Origin: Arthrobacter sp. UNC362MFTsu5.1
GTDB taxonomy: Bacteria > Actinomycetota > Actinomycetes > Actinomycetales > Micrococcaceae
Direction: 5' to 3'
DNA: 64,000 nucleotides
Assembly: GCF_000685965.1 (NCBI RefSeq)
Contig: NZ_JMLE01000005.1
Span: forward strand, 1-64,000
Shown here: piece by piece, positions 1-9,200 of the stretch
Layout of the letters: each line of letters opens with the position of its first letter
Position numbering within the stretch: position 1 is the first letter of the stretch
Made by a program: the position numbers and the translations under genes
Notes under the pieces: model-generated
What the model saw: only the letters and a program-made list of their open reading frames with translations
The model's database searches: none
Told to the model about the DNA's origin: nothing

Positions 1-2
1 TG

Positions 3-80
3 ATTCCCGGCCGCAACCACAGCAATGTGATCACCAGCAGGACGTTCAAGCAGGCTGCAACGGAGTTCCTGGGGGTTTAG
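3..80 (+). CDS. C-terminal fragment of a gene cut by the window edge, possibly an alpha/beta hydrolase
   Basis: An open frame runs in from the left edge and stops at TAG 78-80, leaving 25 codons that end in ...SRTFKQAATEFLGV. The piece H-S-N-V-I-T-S-R-T-F-K resembles the C-terminus of actinobacterial alpha/beta hydrolases, where a His is followed by a T-S-R-x-F-K helix, so the His may be the catalytic one. The fragment is too short to prove the family. It converges on the minus-strand transporter downstream. Confidence 0.45.
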   Translation: MPGRNHSNVITSRTFKQAATEFLGV

Positions 81-95
81 TTCCTGGCACAAAAA

Positions 96-116
96 CGCGG
101 ACCGAAGTGGTCCGCG
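96..116 (-). terminator. Rho-independent terminator of the MHS transporter, possibly bidirectional
   Basis: A perfect 8-bp stem (CGCGGACC / GGTCCGCG) closes a 5-nt loop. On the minus strand it is followed by five T residues (AAAAA at 91-95 on the plus strand). It lies between two convergent genes and best serves the minus-strand transporter. Confidence 0.75.
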
Positions 117-161
117 CCCGCCGTCGTGCTTGTCAGGAAGGCTGCACTGTCAGCCTGCCGT

Positions 162-1496
162 CTAGTGGTGGCTGCTGACGCCCAGCGGGCGGCCCTTGGT
201 TTCGCCGGCCAGGAGAACACCGACTGCGGAAATCACGCACAGGATCATGATGTAGATGCCGATGGAGCCGGTCCACTTGGTGCTCTGCATCAGCGACTCG
301 GCGATGGTGGCCGCGAACGCACCGCCCAGGATGGCACCGAATGCGTAGCCGATGGAAATGCCCGAATAGCGCACGTTGGCGGGGAACATTTCGGCGTACA
401 TGGCGGACATCGGACCGTAGGACAGCCCGAGGCCGACGGTGAGCACAAAGAGCGCCACGCCGTACAGCATGATGTTCTTCGTGTCGATCAGGGCAAACAT
501 CGGGATCATCCAGGCGAACACAATGCCGTAGCCGATCAGGAACGTCTTGACCCGGCCGATCTTGTCGGAGAGCCAGCCGCCCACGAGCGTGAAGATCAGC
601 CAGCCGAACGAAGCCAGGGTGGTGGCCAGCAGGATCTCGGCGACCGGCATCTTCAGGGTCTTTGTGGCGTAGGAGATGAAGAAGGCGATCAGCAGGTAGC
701 CTGCCGCGTTGTTGCCGATGAAGATCATAGTGGAGTAGAGCACGGACTTCTTGTGGGACTTGATCAGCTGTCCCAGCGGAGCCTTGGCCTTTTCCTTGCG
801 CTCGATCATTTCCTTGAAGACCGGGCTTTCGGCCACCGCGCGGCGGATCAGGTAGCCCACCACGATCAGCACGATGGACAGCAGGAACGGCACACGCCAG
901 CCCCAGGCCGCGAAGTCTTCCTTGGACATGCTGGTGTTCAGGAAGTACAGCAGGCCCGTGGCCAGGATCATGCCGACGGGAACGCCGATCTGCGGGTAGG
1001 CGCCAAACAGGCCGCGCTTGCTCTTGGGAGCGTGCTCCACGGCCATCAGCGCCGCGCCGCCCCATTCGCCACCGGCGGAGAAGCCCTGGATGATGCGGAG
1101 GGTGATCAGGAGGATCGGAGCCCAGACACCGATCTGGGCATACGTCGGCAGCATACCGATCAGGGCGGTGGCCGCACCCATCATGATGAGGGTGAAGACC
1201 AGCATGGCCTTGCGGCCCAGGCGGTCGCCCAGGTGGCCCGCGATAACGGCGCCGAGCGGACGGAACAGGAAGCTGATGCCGATCAGCGCGAAGGAAAGAA
1301 TCTGCGCAAGGCCGGGGTTGGACTGCTGCAGCGGGGTCAGGAACAGCGGGGACAGCAGCGTTGCCGTCAGCTGGGCGAAGATGAAGAAGTCGTACCACTC
1401 GATGGTGGTACCGACCAGCGTCCCTGCGAGGACTTTGCGTTCCTCATGCTTGCTGCTGGGACCCGCCTCTGAATCGACGTGTGAAGTTGCGGTCAT
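162..1496 (-). CDS. MFS transporter, metabolite:H+ symporter (MHS) family
   Basis: This is a 444-aa, 12-helix permease that probably imports an organic or aromatic acid with protons. The N-terminus TIEWYDFFIF (residues 31-40) and the loop 2-3 signature GHLGDRLGRK (87-96) are typical of the MHS group (shikimate, proline/betaine and dicarboxylate symporters). I start it at ATG 1496, preceded by GGAG at 8-bp spacing; a 41-codon upstream extension has no ribosome site. It lies downstream of and codirectional with the HpaB-like monooxygenase, separated by 193 bp, so uptake of that enzyme's substrate is a reasonable inference. The exact substrate cannot be read from the sequence. Confidence 0.9.
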   Translation of the reverse strand: MTATSHVDSEAGPSSKHEERKVLAGTLVGTTIEWYDFFIFAQLTATLLSPLFLTPLQQSNPGLAQILSFALIGISFLFRPLGAVIAGHLGDRLGRKAMLVFTLIMMGAATALIGMLPTYAQIGVWAPILLITLRIIQGFSAGGEWGGAALMAVEHAPKSKRGLFGAYPQIGVPVGMILATGLLYFLNTSMSKEDFAAWGWRVPFLLSIVLIVVGYLIRRAVAESPVFKEMIERKEKAKAPLGQLIKSHKKSVLYSTMIFIGNNAAGYLLIAFFISYATKTLKMPVAEILLATTLASFGWLIFTLVGGWLSDKIGRVKTFLIGYGIVFAWMIPMFALIDTKNIMLYGVALFVLTVGLGLSYGPMSAMYAEMFPANVRYSGISIGYAFGAILGGAFAATIAESLMQSTKWTGSIGIYIMILCVISAVGVLLAGETKGRPLGVSSHH

Positions 1497-1565
1497 TGGA
1501 ACTCCGTGGCTGTGGGCAGTGCCTGGTAGTGCTACTGCCGAATGTGGATTGACGCCGAGCGAATT

Positions 1566-1579
1566 ACCGATCGAACGGT
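1566..1579. promoter_or_regulatory. Candidate operator palindrome upstream of the MHS transporter
   Basis: ACCGATCGAACGGT is a near-perfect 14-bp palindrome (12 of 14 positions) lying 70 bp upstream of the transporter start. The CGGT/ACCG half-sites resemble targets of TetR-like regulators, but no such regulator is encoded nearby. Confidence 0.35.
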
Positions 1580-1689
1580 CAGTTGGTATGAGGATACTCG
1601 AATGTGTGACAAAGCGCACTAGGACTTTTGGGCCAACATGGACGCCGGGCTCGTGGGCGGCGGCAACATGGACCCGGCGGGCCGGACGG

Positions 1690-3144
1690 TCAGTCCGGCC
1701 TGCTCAGGAATTCACGGACCCTGGCCCGGACCGGTTCGCGGTCATAGCTGTTGACGAGGGCACCGGCCATCCGGACGGGATCACCGAAGAAAAAGTACTC
1801 ATAGAGGGACTGCCGGCCCGAGAACCCTGAGATGGAGGCATCAAAGGCCAGCTTGAACAGGCGGACCCGCTCGGGGCCGGTGAGGGTCTTGCCCTGCAGG
1901 TACATGTCGATGTCCGCCCTGGCCCCGCTGTTGACATCGGCCTCGCCCGGCAGCGCCATCAGCCCGGATGCGGAGAACTTCCGGATGATCTGCGGGAAGC
2001 GCTGGGCGATTTTGGGGTACCAATTCCTGGCGGCATTGAGCGTGGTCCACTTGGGCAGCATCACGCCCGCGTCGTTGAGGCCGGCGTCAGCTTCCGATGC
2101 GCGAACCAGGGCCTTGCCGATTTCGACGTCGATGATCAGTTCGGCGATGTCCTCCTGGATGTGCTGGAAGCCGTCGATCCCGATGGACTCGGCCAGCTCC
2201 GACGCCAGGCCGAGGAAGAACTCGCTCTTGGCGATGGTCCGGGTGACCACCTGGTGTGTCATGAGGGCGCCCGCACCGGTCTCCGTGTAGAAGCTGTTGC
2301 AGAGCTCCGGGTGGCCGAGCATGAAGATCCGTTCGCCCGGCACGAATACGTTGTCGAAGATGGCCACCGCATCCATTTCCTCGTAGCGCGAGGCCAGGGG
2401 CTCGTCATGGGTACTGCCGCCGTTGTACAGCGAGGTGCGGCAGAGGTACCGCAGGCCCGGAGCATCGTTGGGGATGGCGAACGCGTAGGAATACGGGGCG
2501 TCCTCCGGGGTGCCCCGCAGCACTGTGGACGGGAACACCAGGAGTTCGTCGGCAATGGGGGCGATCGTGGCCAGCATCCGGGCACCGCTGATCACAATGC
2601 CGCCGTCCCGTTCCTCGACGATGTGGGCCGACAACTGTCCGCCCATCTGCTCGGAGCCCGAGACGGAGCGGTTGACCTGCGGCGGGATGAGCGTGTGCGT
2701 GGCCAGGACGTCATTCTCCCGCGCCCACTCGTAGTAGTTGCGGATGTTTTCGCCGAACTTGGGGTCGGCCTGCGAGAACCATTTCTCCGCGGTACTGAGC
2801 GCCGTCAGGGATGAGTTCATATAGTCCCCCGAGCGGCCCAGGAAGCCGTTGGAGGACTCGGCCCAGGTGGAAATGGCCCGGCGCCGGCGCTGCAGGTCCT
2901 CGATGGTCCGGGGAACCAGGAAGGACGCGTTCACCAGGTCGCCGGTGGAGGGCGAGGTGTATGTCAGCGCTTCCTGGTACGCGGGGTCGTGCTGCATGTC
3001 GAAGAGCTTCGCGTAGGACCTGGCCACGTTGCGGAACGCCGGATGCTCAGCGACTTTTTCACTGACCACCTCCCCGTCGATCACCACATGGGGCTTCATG
3101 GCGTTGAGCTTGTCCAGGTACTGCCGGCCGGTGCGGATACCCAT
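1690..3144 (-). CDS. 4-hydroxyphenylacetate 3-monooxygenase family oxygenase component (HpaB-like)
   Basis: This 484-aa protein belongs to the two-component FADH2-dependent monooxygenase family, which ortho-hydroxylates phenols such as 4-hydroxyphenylacetate. The N-terminus MGIRTGRQYLDKL matches the family's RTGxxYLexL opening, and the length fits (about 480-520 aa). The acyl-CoA-dehydrogenase-like fold is seen in the central GGQLSAHIVEERDGGIVISGARM region and the helical C-terminal half. ATG 3144 is preceded by GGAGG at 9-bp spacing; an in-frame extension overlapping hpaC has no such support. The flavin reductase gene lies 58 bp upstream, giving a hpaC-hpaB order. No ring-cleavage genes are in the window, so the substrate is open. 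Confidence 0.88.
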   Translation of the reverse strand: MGIRTGRQYLDKLNAMKPHVVIDGEVVSEKVAEHPAFRNVARSYAKLFDMQHDPAYQEALTYTSPSTGDLVNASFLVPRTIEDLQRRRRAISTWAESSNGFLGRSGDYMNSSLTALSTAEKWFSQADPKFGENIRNYYEWARENDVLATHTLIPPQVNRSVSGSEQMGGQLSAHIVEERDGGIVISGARMLATIAPIADELLVFPSTVLRGTPEDAPYSYAFAIPNDAPGLRYLCRTSLYNGGSTHDEPLASRYEEMDAVAIFDNVFVPGERIFMLGHPELCNSFYTETGAGALMTHQVVTRTIAKSEFFLGLASELAESIGIDGFQHIQEDIAELIIDVEIGKALVRASEADAGLNDAGVMLPKWTTLNAARNWYPKIAQRFPQIIRKFSASGLMALPGEADVNSGARADIDMYLQGKTLTGPERVRLFKLAFDASISGFSGRQSLYEYFFFGDPVRMAGALVNSYDREPVRARVREFLSRPD

Positions 3145-3202
3145 TGTTCTTCCTCCAGTCCTCGTTGAGCTGCAGCGGGTTTGTTCGGATAGGGGTGCCG
3201 GA

Positions 3203-3739
3203 TTAGAGGAGGTCCTCCATGCCCAGCTCCCGGTCCGGGATGGTGGTGTAGGTGCCGTTGGCAAACGCCAGGGCGTCGCCGTGGCGGTAGTCGAAGTCCG
3301 CCACCTCGCCGAGATACAGGGTGTGGTCGCCGCCGTCGTAGGCAGCCCAGGGCCTGCACTCGAAGTACGCCAGGACCCCGGCGAGGCGCGGCGCCGTGGC
3401 ACCCTCCACCCACCGGGGTTCGTACCCGGGGCGGCCGGCGAAATGCGTGGCGAGGTGCCGCTGCTCGGCCCCCAGGATGTTCACCGTGAACGGACGGCCG
3501 GCAAGCTCATCGTGCGCCTTGGCGGTCCGGGCAATGCTGACCAGGACCAGGGGCGGCTCCATGGACACGGACGTAAACGAGTTCACGGTGATGCCGTGGC
3601 GCTTGGTGGCGCCGTCGAAGGTCACGATCGCGACGCCGGTGGCAAACCTGCCGAGGCTCCCGCGGAAATGGTGGTCCTTCGGCGTAGACGTCCTGCCCGC
3701 AACTTCGGAGGCCTCTCCCGGACGTGGTGTGGAAATCAT
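3203..3739 (-). CDS. Flavin reductase component (HpaC-like) of the two-component monooxygenase
   Basis: This protein of about 178 aa belongs to the flavin_reduct family of NAD(P)H:flavin oxidoreductases, which supply FADH2 to HpaB-type oxygenases. Diagnostic pieces are FRGSLGRFATGVAIVT near the N-terminus, the GITVNSFTSVSMEPPLVLVS flavin-binding strand-loop, and FTVNILGAEQRHLATHFAG. Two adjacent ATG codons end at 3742 and 3739. AAGGG is 4 bp from the first and 7 bp from the second, so 3739 is favoured. It is the first gene of the hpaC-hpaB unit and is transcribed from the palindrome-rich spacer shared with the IclR regulator. Confidence 0.88.
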   Translation of the reverse strand: MISTPRPGEASEVAGRTSTPKDHHFRGSLGRFATGVAIVTFDGATKRHGITVNSFTSVSMEPPLVLVSIARTAKAHDELAGRPFTVNILGAEQRHLATHFAGRPGYEPRWVEGATAPRLAGVLAYFECRPWAAYDGGDHTLYLGEVADFDYRHGDALAFANGTYTTIPDRELGMEDLL

Positions 3740-3768
3740 CATTGATCCCTTGGATTGTCTGCTCTATA

Positions 3769-3780
3769 GTCGATCTCGAC
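3769..3780. promoter_or_regulatory. 12-bp inverted repeat GTCGA-N2-TCGAC in the hpaC/iclR spacer
   Basis: GTCGATCTCGAC is a perfect 5-bp inverted repeat around a 2-bp centre. It is flanked by a TATAGA-like -10 (minus strand, 3763-3768) that could serve hpaC, so a bound protein could block that promoter. Confidence 0.35.
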
Positions 3781-3789
3781 GACCCAACT

Positions 3790-3804
3790 GTTCTATAGTT
3801 GAAC
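3790..3804. promoter_or_regulatory. Putative IclR operator 1 (GTTC-N7-GAAC)
   Basis: An inverted repeat GTTC/GAAC surrounds TATAGTT in the spacer between hpaC and the divergent iclR gene. With the next palindrome it forms two GTTC...GAAC sites, 20 bp apart start to start (about two helical turns), a typical arrangement for a tetrameric IclR regulator. Confidence 0.5.
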
Positions 3805-3809
3805 ATATA

Positions 3810-3824
3810 GTTCCCATATGGAAC
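3810..3824. promoter_or_regulatory. Putative IclR operator 2 (GTTCC-N5-GGAAC)
   Basis: GTTCCCATATGGAAC has perfect 5-bp arms. It shares the GTTC/GAAC half-sites with the neighbouring repeat at 3790-3804, supporting a common binding protein, most simply the adjacent IclR gene product. Confidence 0.55.
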
Positions 3825-3884
3825 GCTAACCCAAAGTGGGGCGCAACACAAGACCCTCCGGGTGGAGCGCCCCGGAACCCGGCC

Positions 3885-3890
3885 TAGGAT
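3885..3890 (+). promoter_or_regulatory. -10 element of iclR-type regulator (leaderless arrangement)
   Basis: TAGGAT lies 7 bp before ATG 3898, placing the predicted transcription start at the start codon. Confidence 0.45.
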
Positions 3891-3897
3891 GGACAGC

Positions 3898-4632
3898 ATG
3901 ACTCAGACTGCCGGCGCCGGCACACAGGCCGCGACCGCCCAGGCTTCCCCGTCGCAGACCCTCTCGCGCGGGATCCGCGCGCTGGAGATTCTCGCGGAAG
4001 CAGAGCAGCCGCTCACCATTGCCGAACTTGCCGATGCGATGGGGGTCCACCGTTCCGTGGCCTACCGCATCCTGCGCACACTGGAGGATCACTCCCTGCT
4101 GGTCCGGGACGACTCCGGCAAGGTCCAGCCCGGCCCCGGACTGGCCGTCCTGGCGCGCGGCGTCTCGCGCAATCTGCAGTCGGCCGCATTGCCTGAGCTC
4201 ACGCAGCTTGCCAACACCCTGAACATGACGGCCTTCGTCGCGGTGTGGGACCACCAGGACTGCATCACCCTGGTGACGGTGGAGCCCCGGCACTCGGCGG
4301 CCACCGTGGTCCAGCACCCCGGTTCACGGCACCCGATCAGCGCCGGCGCCCCGGGGATCGCCATCCAGTCCGCCCTCACGGAGCAGGGCTGGAACCTGCT
4401 GGCGCCGGACATCCCCTACCGGCCCGAGGCGGCCGAGGCCCGGAAACGCGGCTATGCGGCCAGCCACGATGAAGTCATTGCGGGGGTTTCCTCGCTGGCG
4501 GCCCCCATCAACGTGCCGGGCGGCCGCCCGGCCTCGGTCGCCGTCGTCTACATCCGCTCAACGCAGGACCCGGCTGAAGTGGCGGCCGCCCTGATCTCCA
4601 GCGCCGCGCGCATCGAAAAGCAGCTGCTCTAA
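3898..4632 (+). CDS. IclR-family transcriptional regulator
   Basis: A 244-aa protein with an N-terminal winged helix-turn-helix (about residues 21-75, including TIAELADAMGVHRSVAYRIL) and a C-terminal GAF-like effector domain containing HPISAGAPGIAIQSAL, the usual IclR motif. It is divergent from the hpaC-hpaB unit and faces two GTTC...GAAC palindromes, so it probably controls that aromatic hydroxylation unit and perhaps its own gene. ATG 3898 is chosen because AGGA stands 8 bp before it and a TAGGAT -10 hexamer ends 7 bp before it. An ATG at 3889 and a GTG at 3862 are in frame but less well placed. The effector is unknown; the monooxygenase substrate is the natural candidate. Confidence 0.88.
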   Translation: MTQTAGAGTQAATAQASPSQTLSRGIRALEILAEAEQPLTIAELADAMGVHRSVAYRILRTLEDHSLLVRDDSGKVQPGPGLAVLARGVSRNLQSAALPELTQLANTLNMTAFVAVWDHQDCITLVTVEPRHSAATVVQHPGSRHPISAGAPGIAIQSALTEQGWNLLAPDIPYRPEAAEARKRGYAASHDEVIAGVSSLAAPINVPGGRPASVAVVYIRSTQDPAEVAAALISSAARIEKQLL

Positions 4633-4651
4633 GGCGCCGGCGTGCCGCTGG

Positions 4652-6118
4652 TTAGCGGCTGCCGGCCAGTTGGGTTCCGCGGCGGGCCTTGCCGTTTCGG
4701 AGGACGACGGCGGCGGCCGCCCCCAGCAGGAACAGCGCCGCTGCGGCGCAGACCGGCACGAGGAATGCCGCCGAATACCCCTGGTGCTGCGCCAGCTGAC
4801 CGGCAACGGAGGACCCCAGCGCCGTGCCGGCGACAATACCGCTGGCGAGGGCTGTCATGACGGTTCCCAGCCGCCCGGCCGGGGCCACAACGCCGCCGAT
4901 AGCGAATACGGTGACCATCAGCGGGCCCACCGGCAGTCCGAGGACGAGCAGCACCAGCACCATGGAGAACGCCGAAGCAGGCACCAGTAGGAGCACCGCG
5001 AGGCAGGCCATGAGCACGGCACTCACCATCCACCGTGCCGACAGGGTAAAGCGCGTCGGCCAGTAGGCAACGCTCAGCGCCGCGGCAGCCGAGCTCAGCC
5101 CCATGACCGCGTACAGCAGCCCGGCAAGTTCGGCCGTGGCAAAGCTTGCGGAGAAGGAGCTCAGGCCCGTCTGGGTGGAACCAAAGAAAGTTCCCATGCA
5201 CACCATGGCCAGGAATGGCAGGGCAACGGCTGCCATTCCGTTCCCGCGGACGCCGGCTGTCCCTGGGCCGGCTGTGGCGGAGCCTGCGGTGGTGGGGCCG
5301 GCTGCGTCGGGGCCGGCGGTGGCGGGGCCTGCGACGGGACGGCGCCGGCGCACGCTCAGCGGCACGGCCAGATGGGTGCGGTGGACGGCGAATGCGGGCA
5401 CCAAGGTGAGTGTCAGGGCCGCGGCGAGGGCAAGCGGAAGCCACGGAGCGACCAGGCTCGCAAGGATGCCCACCAACGCGGGGCCGAGCACAAACGTCAG
5501 TTCATCCGCGGTGCTTTCGTAGGACAGTGCCGCGTCCAGGTCCTTTGCATTCCCGGCCGTGCTGCCCCGGGCGGTCAGGGCCATCCAGCGGACCCGGGCC
5601 AGCGGGCCCACCTGGGGGCAGCTGGCTCCAGCAACGAAAGCCGCGACGAGGACCGGTACAGCCGCGGCCAGATCTTGGCCGGACGGAACCAGGTATGCGG
5701 TAAGGATCAGGGCCACCACGGCGGCCGTGTTAAAGACTGCAGCAACCAGCAGCACCGGCCGCTGGCCGAGCCTGTCTGCCCAGGCCCCGAGCACTGGTGC
5801 TCCCAGTGCGGATCCGATTCCCACGGCCCCGGCTGCCGCTCCGCCGACCGCGTACGAGCCCGTGACGGCCGTAACCAGGGTCAGGGCGCCAACGGTCAGC
5901 ATGGCCAGGGGAAGTCGGGCGAAGAGTCCCAGCGGGATGAAGCCCTTGCCGGCCAGCAGCGGAAGCCGGGCGTACCGGCCACCCCGGCTCGAATGGGCGC
6001 GCGGGAGATCCTGCTCGGCGTGGGGTGCGGGGTGCGCTGCGGCTTCGGCTGCACTGGCAGCTGCAGCGGCAGCAGGGGAAGGTGCGGTGGATGCCTGCGA
6101 AAACATTGAAGTGGTCAT
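4652..6118 (-). CDS. MFS transporter of the drug/sugar-exporter type
   Basis: An approximately 488-aa, 12-helix major facilitator protein. The loop 2-3 motif GAWADRLGQRPVLL is present, and the helices are Ala/Val/Leu rich. Between the two six-helix halves lies a cytoplasmic linker of degenerate AGPATAGPDAAGPTTAG-like repeats (about plus-strand 5260-5345). The substrate cannot be named. The start is doubtful: ATG 6118 has only a weak CGGAA upstream, TTG 6136 has no Shine-Dalgarno, and the best ribosome site (GGGAGGAGGG, 6150-6159) stands before ATG 6146, which is out of frame. It converges on the IclR gene with a 19-bp gap. Confidence 0.8.
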   Translation of the reverse strand: MTTSMFSQASTAPSPAAAAAASAAEAAAHPAPHAEQDLPRAHSSRGGRYARLPLLAGKGFIPLGLFARLPLAMLTVGALTLVTAVTGSYAVGGAAAGAVGIGSALGAPVLGAWADRLGQRPVLLVAAVFNTAAVVALILTAYLVPSGQDLAAAVPVLVAAFVAGASCPQVGPLARVRWMALTARGSTAGNAKDLDAALSYESTADELTFVLGPALVGILASLVAPWLPLALAAALTLTLVPAFAVHRTHLAVPLSVRRRRPVAGPATAGPDAAGPTTAGSATAGPGTAGVRGNGMAAVALPFLAMVCMGTFFGSTQTGLSSFSASFATAELAGLLYAVMGLSSAAAALSVAYWPTRFTLSARWMVSAVLMACLAVLLLVPASAFSMVLVLLVLGLPVGPLMVTVFAIGGVVAPAGRLGTVMTALASGIVAGTALGSSVAGQLAQHQGYSAAFLVPVCAAAALFLLGAAAAVVLRNGKARRGTQLAGSR

Positions 6119-6285
6119 TATTCCGGGTTCGCTCAAAGATGCGCATCGTCCCTCCTCCCGATGCGCGCGACCCGGTAACCCTTAAAGTGTAGCCGAGGCT
6201 CCGGAACGCCGGGCCCGGCCGGTGGAGCGTGGACTGGTGGAGCATGGAACCGCCGCGCCGGGCCCGAGACTCAGGCCACTGGGGC

Positions 6286-9200
6286 TCAGACCAGGGCGTC
6301 GTCGGAAATGTGCAGCGTGGAGCCGTTCCGCCCCTTGACCACCTGGAGCTGGGTGCTGATGCGCTGCTTCATTTCCGGCACGTGGCTCACCAGGCCGACC
6401 ACCCGGCCGCCGTCGCGCAATCCCTCCAAAGCGTCCATGACCTGTTCCAGTGCCTGCTCGTCCAGGCTGCCGAAGCCCTCGTCCACGAAGAGTGTCTCGA
6501 TGTCGACTCCGCCGGACTCCTGCTGCACCACGTCGGCGAGGCCAAGCGCCAGGGCCAGCGAGGCCATGAACGATTCACCGCCGGAGAGCGTGGACGTATC
6601 CCTGCGGTGCCCGGTCCACTGGTCCACCACCTCGAGGCCAAGGCCGGACTTGGCTCCCCGGGCAGCCTTGGCGTCCGTGTGCTGCAGGGTGTACCGGCCA
6701 TCGCTCATTCCGACCAGCCGCTCGGACGCGGCGACGGCCACCTGCTCCAGCCTGGCCGCGAGCACGTAGCTGTTCAGGCTCATCCGGTAGGAGTTGTCGC
6801 CCGCCCCGCGGGCGGCGTCGGCCACCGCGGTGAGCAGCTCCGCGCGTTCCCGCGGACCCTGGCCTGAGGCTGCCAGCCGGGTGTAGTCCCCTGCAATCCG
6901 CCGGATGGACTGCACGGATTTGTCCGCGAGTCCGGCCGCGATGACGGCTTGCCGGGCGGCATGTTCCGCAGCGGTGTCTTCCGCGCGGAGCTCTTCGAGC
7001 ACGGCTGGCTCAATCGGGCCGTCGGACGCCAGCTCGCGGGCGGCCTGTGTGAGTTCCTCACCGGCGAAGAGTTCGCCGACGCGGGCTGCTTCATCCTGCC
7101 CCGCCCGGATGGCGGCCTCTAGCGTGGCGGCGTGAGGGGCCGGGAGCAGGACTGATCGGGCCGCCTCTGCGGAGGCGAATCCGGACTCCGGAAGCGCCTG
7201 GTCCAGCTGCTGGCGGGCCTCCGTGGTCCGCAGCATGGCCTGTTCGAGACCGGTCCGGGCGGCGTCTGTTCGTTCCAGGAGGGCCGTGGACTGATCCAGT
7301 GAGGTGAGCCGGCTGCCAAGGGTCGGGTAGCCGGCACGCAGCTTCTGCAGCGTAGCCTCCAGCGCAGCTGCCTGTTCGAGGACCGCCGTGCGGGTGGACT
7401 CCGTCGTCGCAATGCTGGACTCAGCGGCCGCCTGCTTGGATTCGGCGGCTGCGACCTGTTCGTCCAGATCCGCCAGCCGCTCACGGCTGGCCACGAGTTC
7501 CGCTGCCGCCTGGACGGCCTCGCGCGCACGTTCTTTCGCCAGGACGGCTTCGGTGCGGGCATCCTCCGGCGGGGTGTCGCCGCCCTGTGCCGCCAGGATT
7601 GCGACCTGCTGCCGGGCTTCGGCAAGCTCCTGGTCCAGCGTTGCGAGGACAGCTTCTGCCGCCTCACAAGCGTCCTGGGCTGCCTGTTCCGCTTCAGCGA
7701 TGGCCAGCGCGGCCGTGGCTGCGGGCGCCGGCGAGGGGTGCTCAGGGCTGCCGCACACCGGGCACGGTGCGTCCGGCCTGAGCTGGGAAGCGAGCTCGGC
7801 AGCCGCGTTGGCGAGCCGCTCTTCCCGCAGATCCAGCCACCGCTGGCGGTGGTTTTGCTGGTCGTCCCGGGCAACACGGTGCCGTTCGTCAACGCCCGAA
7901 CATAGCCGCGCCGCCGTGGCGTACCGGCCGACGACGGCCACGAGTTCCTCTGCGGCGGCGGCTTCCTTGGTCCGCAGCTGGGCTTCGGCAGCCAGCTCCT
8001 CGAGGGGCGCCACACCAGCCAGCAGCCCGGCTGTTTCCGCGCGCAGCGCCTCAAGGGCCACGGCGCCGGCGCGCCGTCCCTCCCTCAACTGTTCCAGGGT
8101 GCTGCGAAGCTCTGTGCTACGGGCTGCCAGCCCGGACAGCCTGGCTTCGTCCGGCAGCCGTTCCTCGAGCACGGCGCGGAGGGAGCGCAGGCGGCTGAGT
8201 TCGCTGCGCAGGACTGCGGTTTCGAAGTAGGGTCCGCCTTCACTGCCGCCGGCGTGGCGGCTTGTGGTGGCGCCCGCTCCGTCGGCCAAGGCGGCAAGCT
8301 CGGGGTCCACGAGAACCGCGGCGTTCAATTCGGTGGCGGCGGCGGCCATGGCGCGGGATGCACGCTCTTCGGCGTCCCTCGCTTTGTCGACGGCCTGCAG
8401 TTGGCCGCCGAGCACTTCGGCCTTGCGGTGGAGGCCAAGCTGCCGGGCCTTCTCACCGAGTTCAGGGGCTGCGGCGTCTGCGGCCGATTTCCGCAGTTCC
8501 GCGGCGGCGAGTTTTGCCTGTCGGGCAGCACGTGCGGCCGCGGACTCAAGGCGCCGGGCGGCGCCGGCGCGCGCTGCCGCGGCCTGGTCCGCTTCGGCCT
8601 GCAATGTCCCGGCCCTGGCGGCGGCGGTGTCCTGCAGCCAGGCAAGAAGGTGGTCGGCGCCGTCCGGCACAGGCGGGGCGTCCTGCAGATCCTCGTCGGA
8701 CGGGGCCGCCTCAGCCCGGGCCTGTGCCAGCAGCAGGTCCAACTGGGTGTTGAGGCCGGCCACCTCCGTGCGGGCCTCTGCCGCCTGACGCACCAGTTCC
8801 TGTTCGACAGCTTCGAACCGCTGCGTGCCGAAGAGGCTTTGAAGCAGCTCCAGCCGGTCGGAGGGCTTTGACCGGAGGAATGCAGCGAAGTCCCCCTGGG
8901 GCAGCATGACCACCCGGGTGAACTGCTCCCGGTCCATGCCCAGCACTGAACTGATTTCCGCTCCGGCCTCATCGTTCCGGCCGGACTTTTCGATCCATTG
9001 CCCGTCAACGCGTTCCCGCAGCAGCGTGTTGGCCTTCTGCTCCGTAAATCCGTTTTTTCCCCTGGCGCTGGGCCGGTTCCATGCAGGGATCCTGGAGACT
9101 TCAAAGCGCCGGCCTTTGGCAGAAAACTCGCAGGTGACCCGCGGTTCGGCGGCGGCATCCGCGTGATCGCTGCGGAGCCGCTTTCCGTCCTGGCGTGCGC

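Noticed and set aside
126-1472. 448-codon plus-strand frame opposite the MHS transporter
   Set aside because: His/Gln/Asp/Gly-rich mirror of a membrane protein; no start signal.
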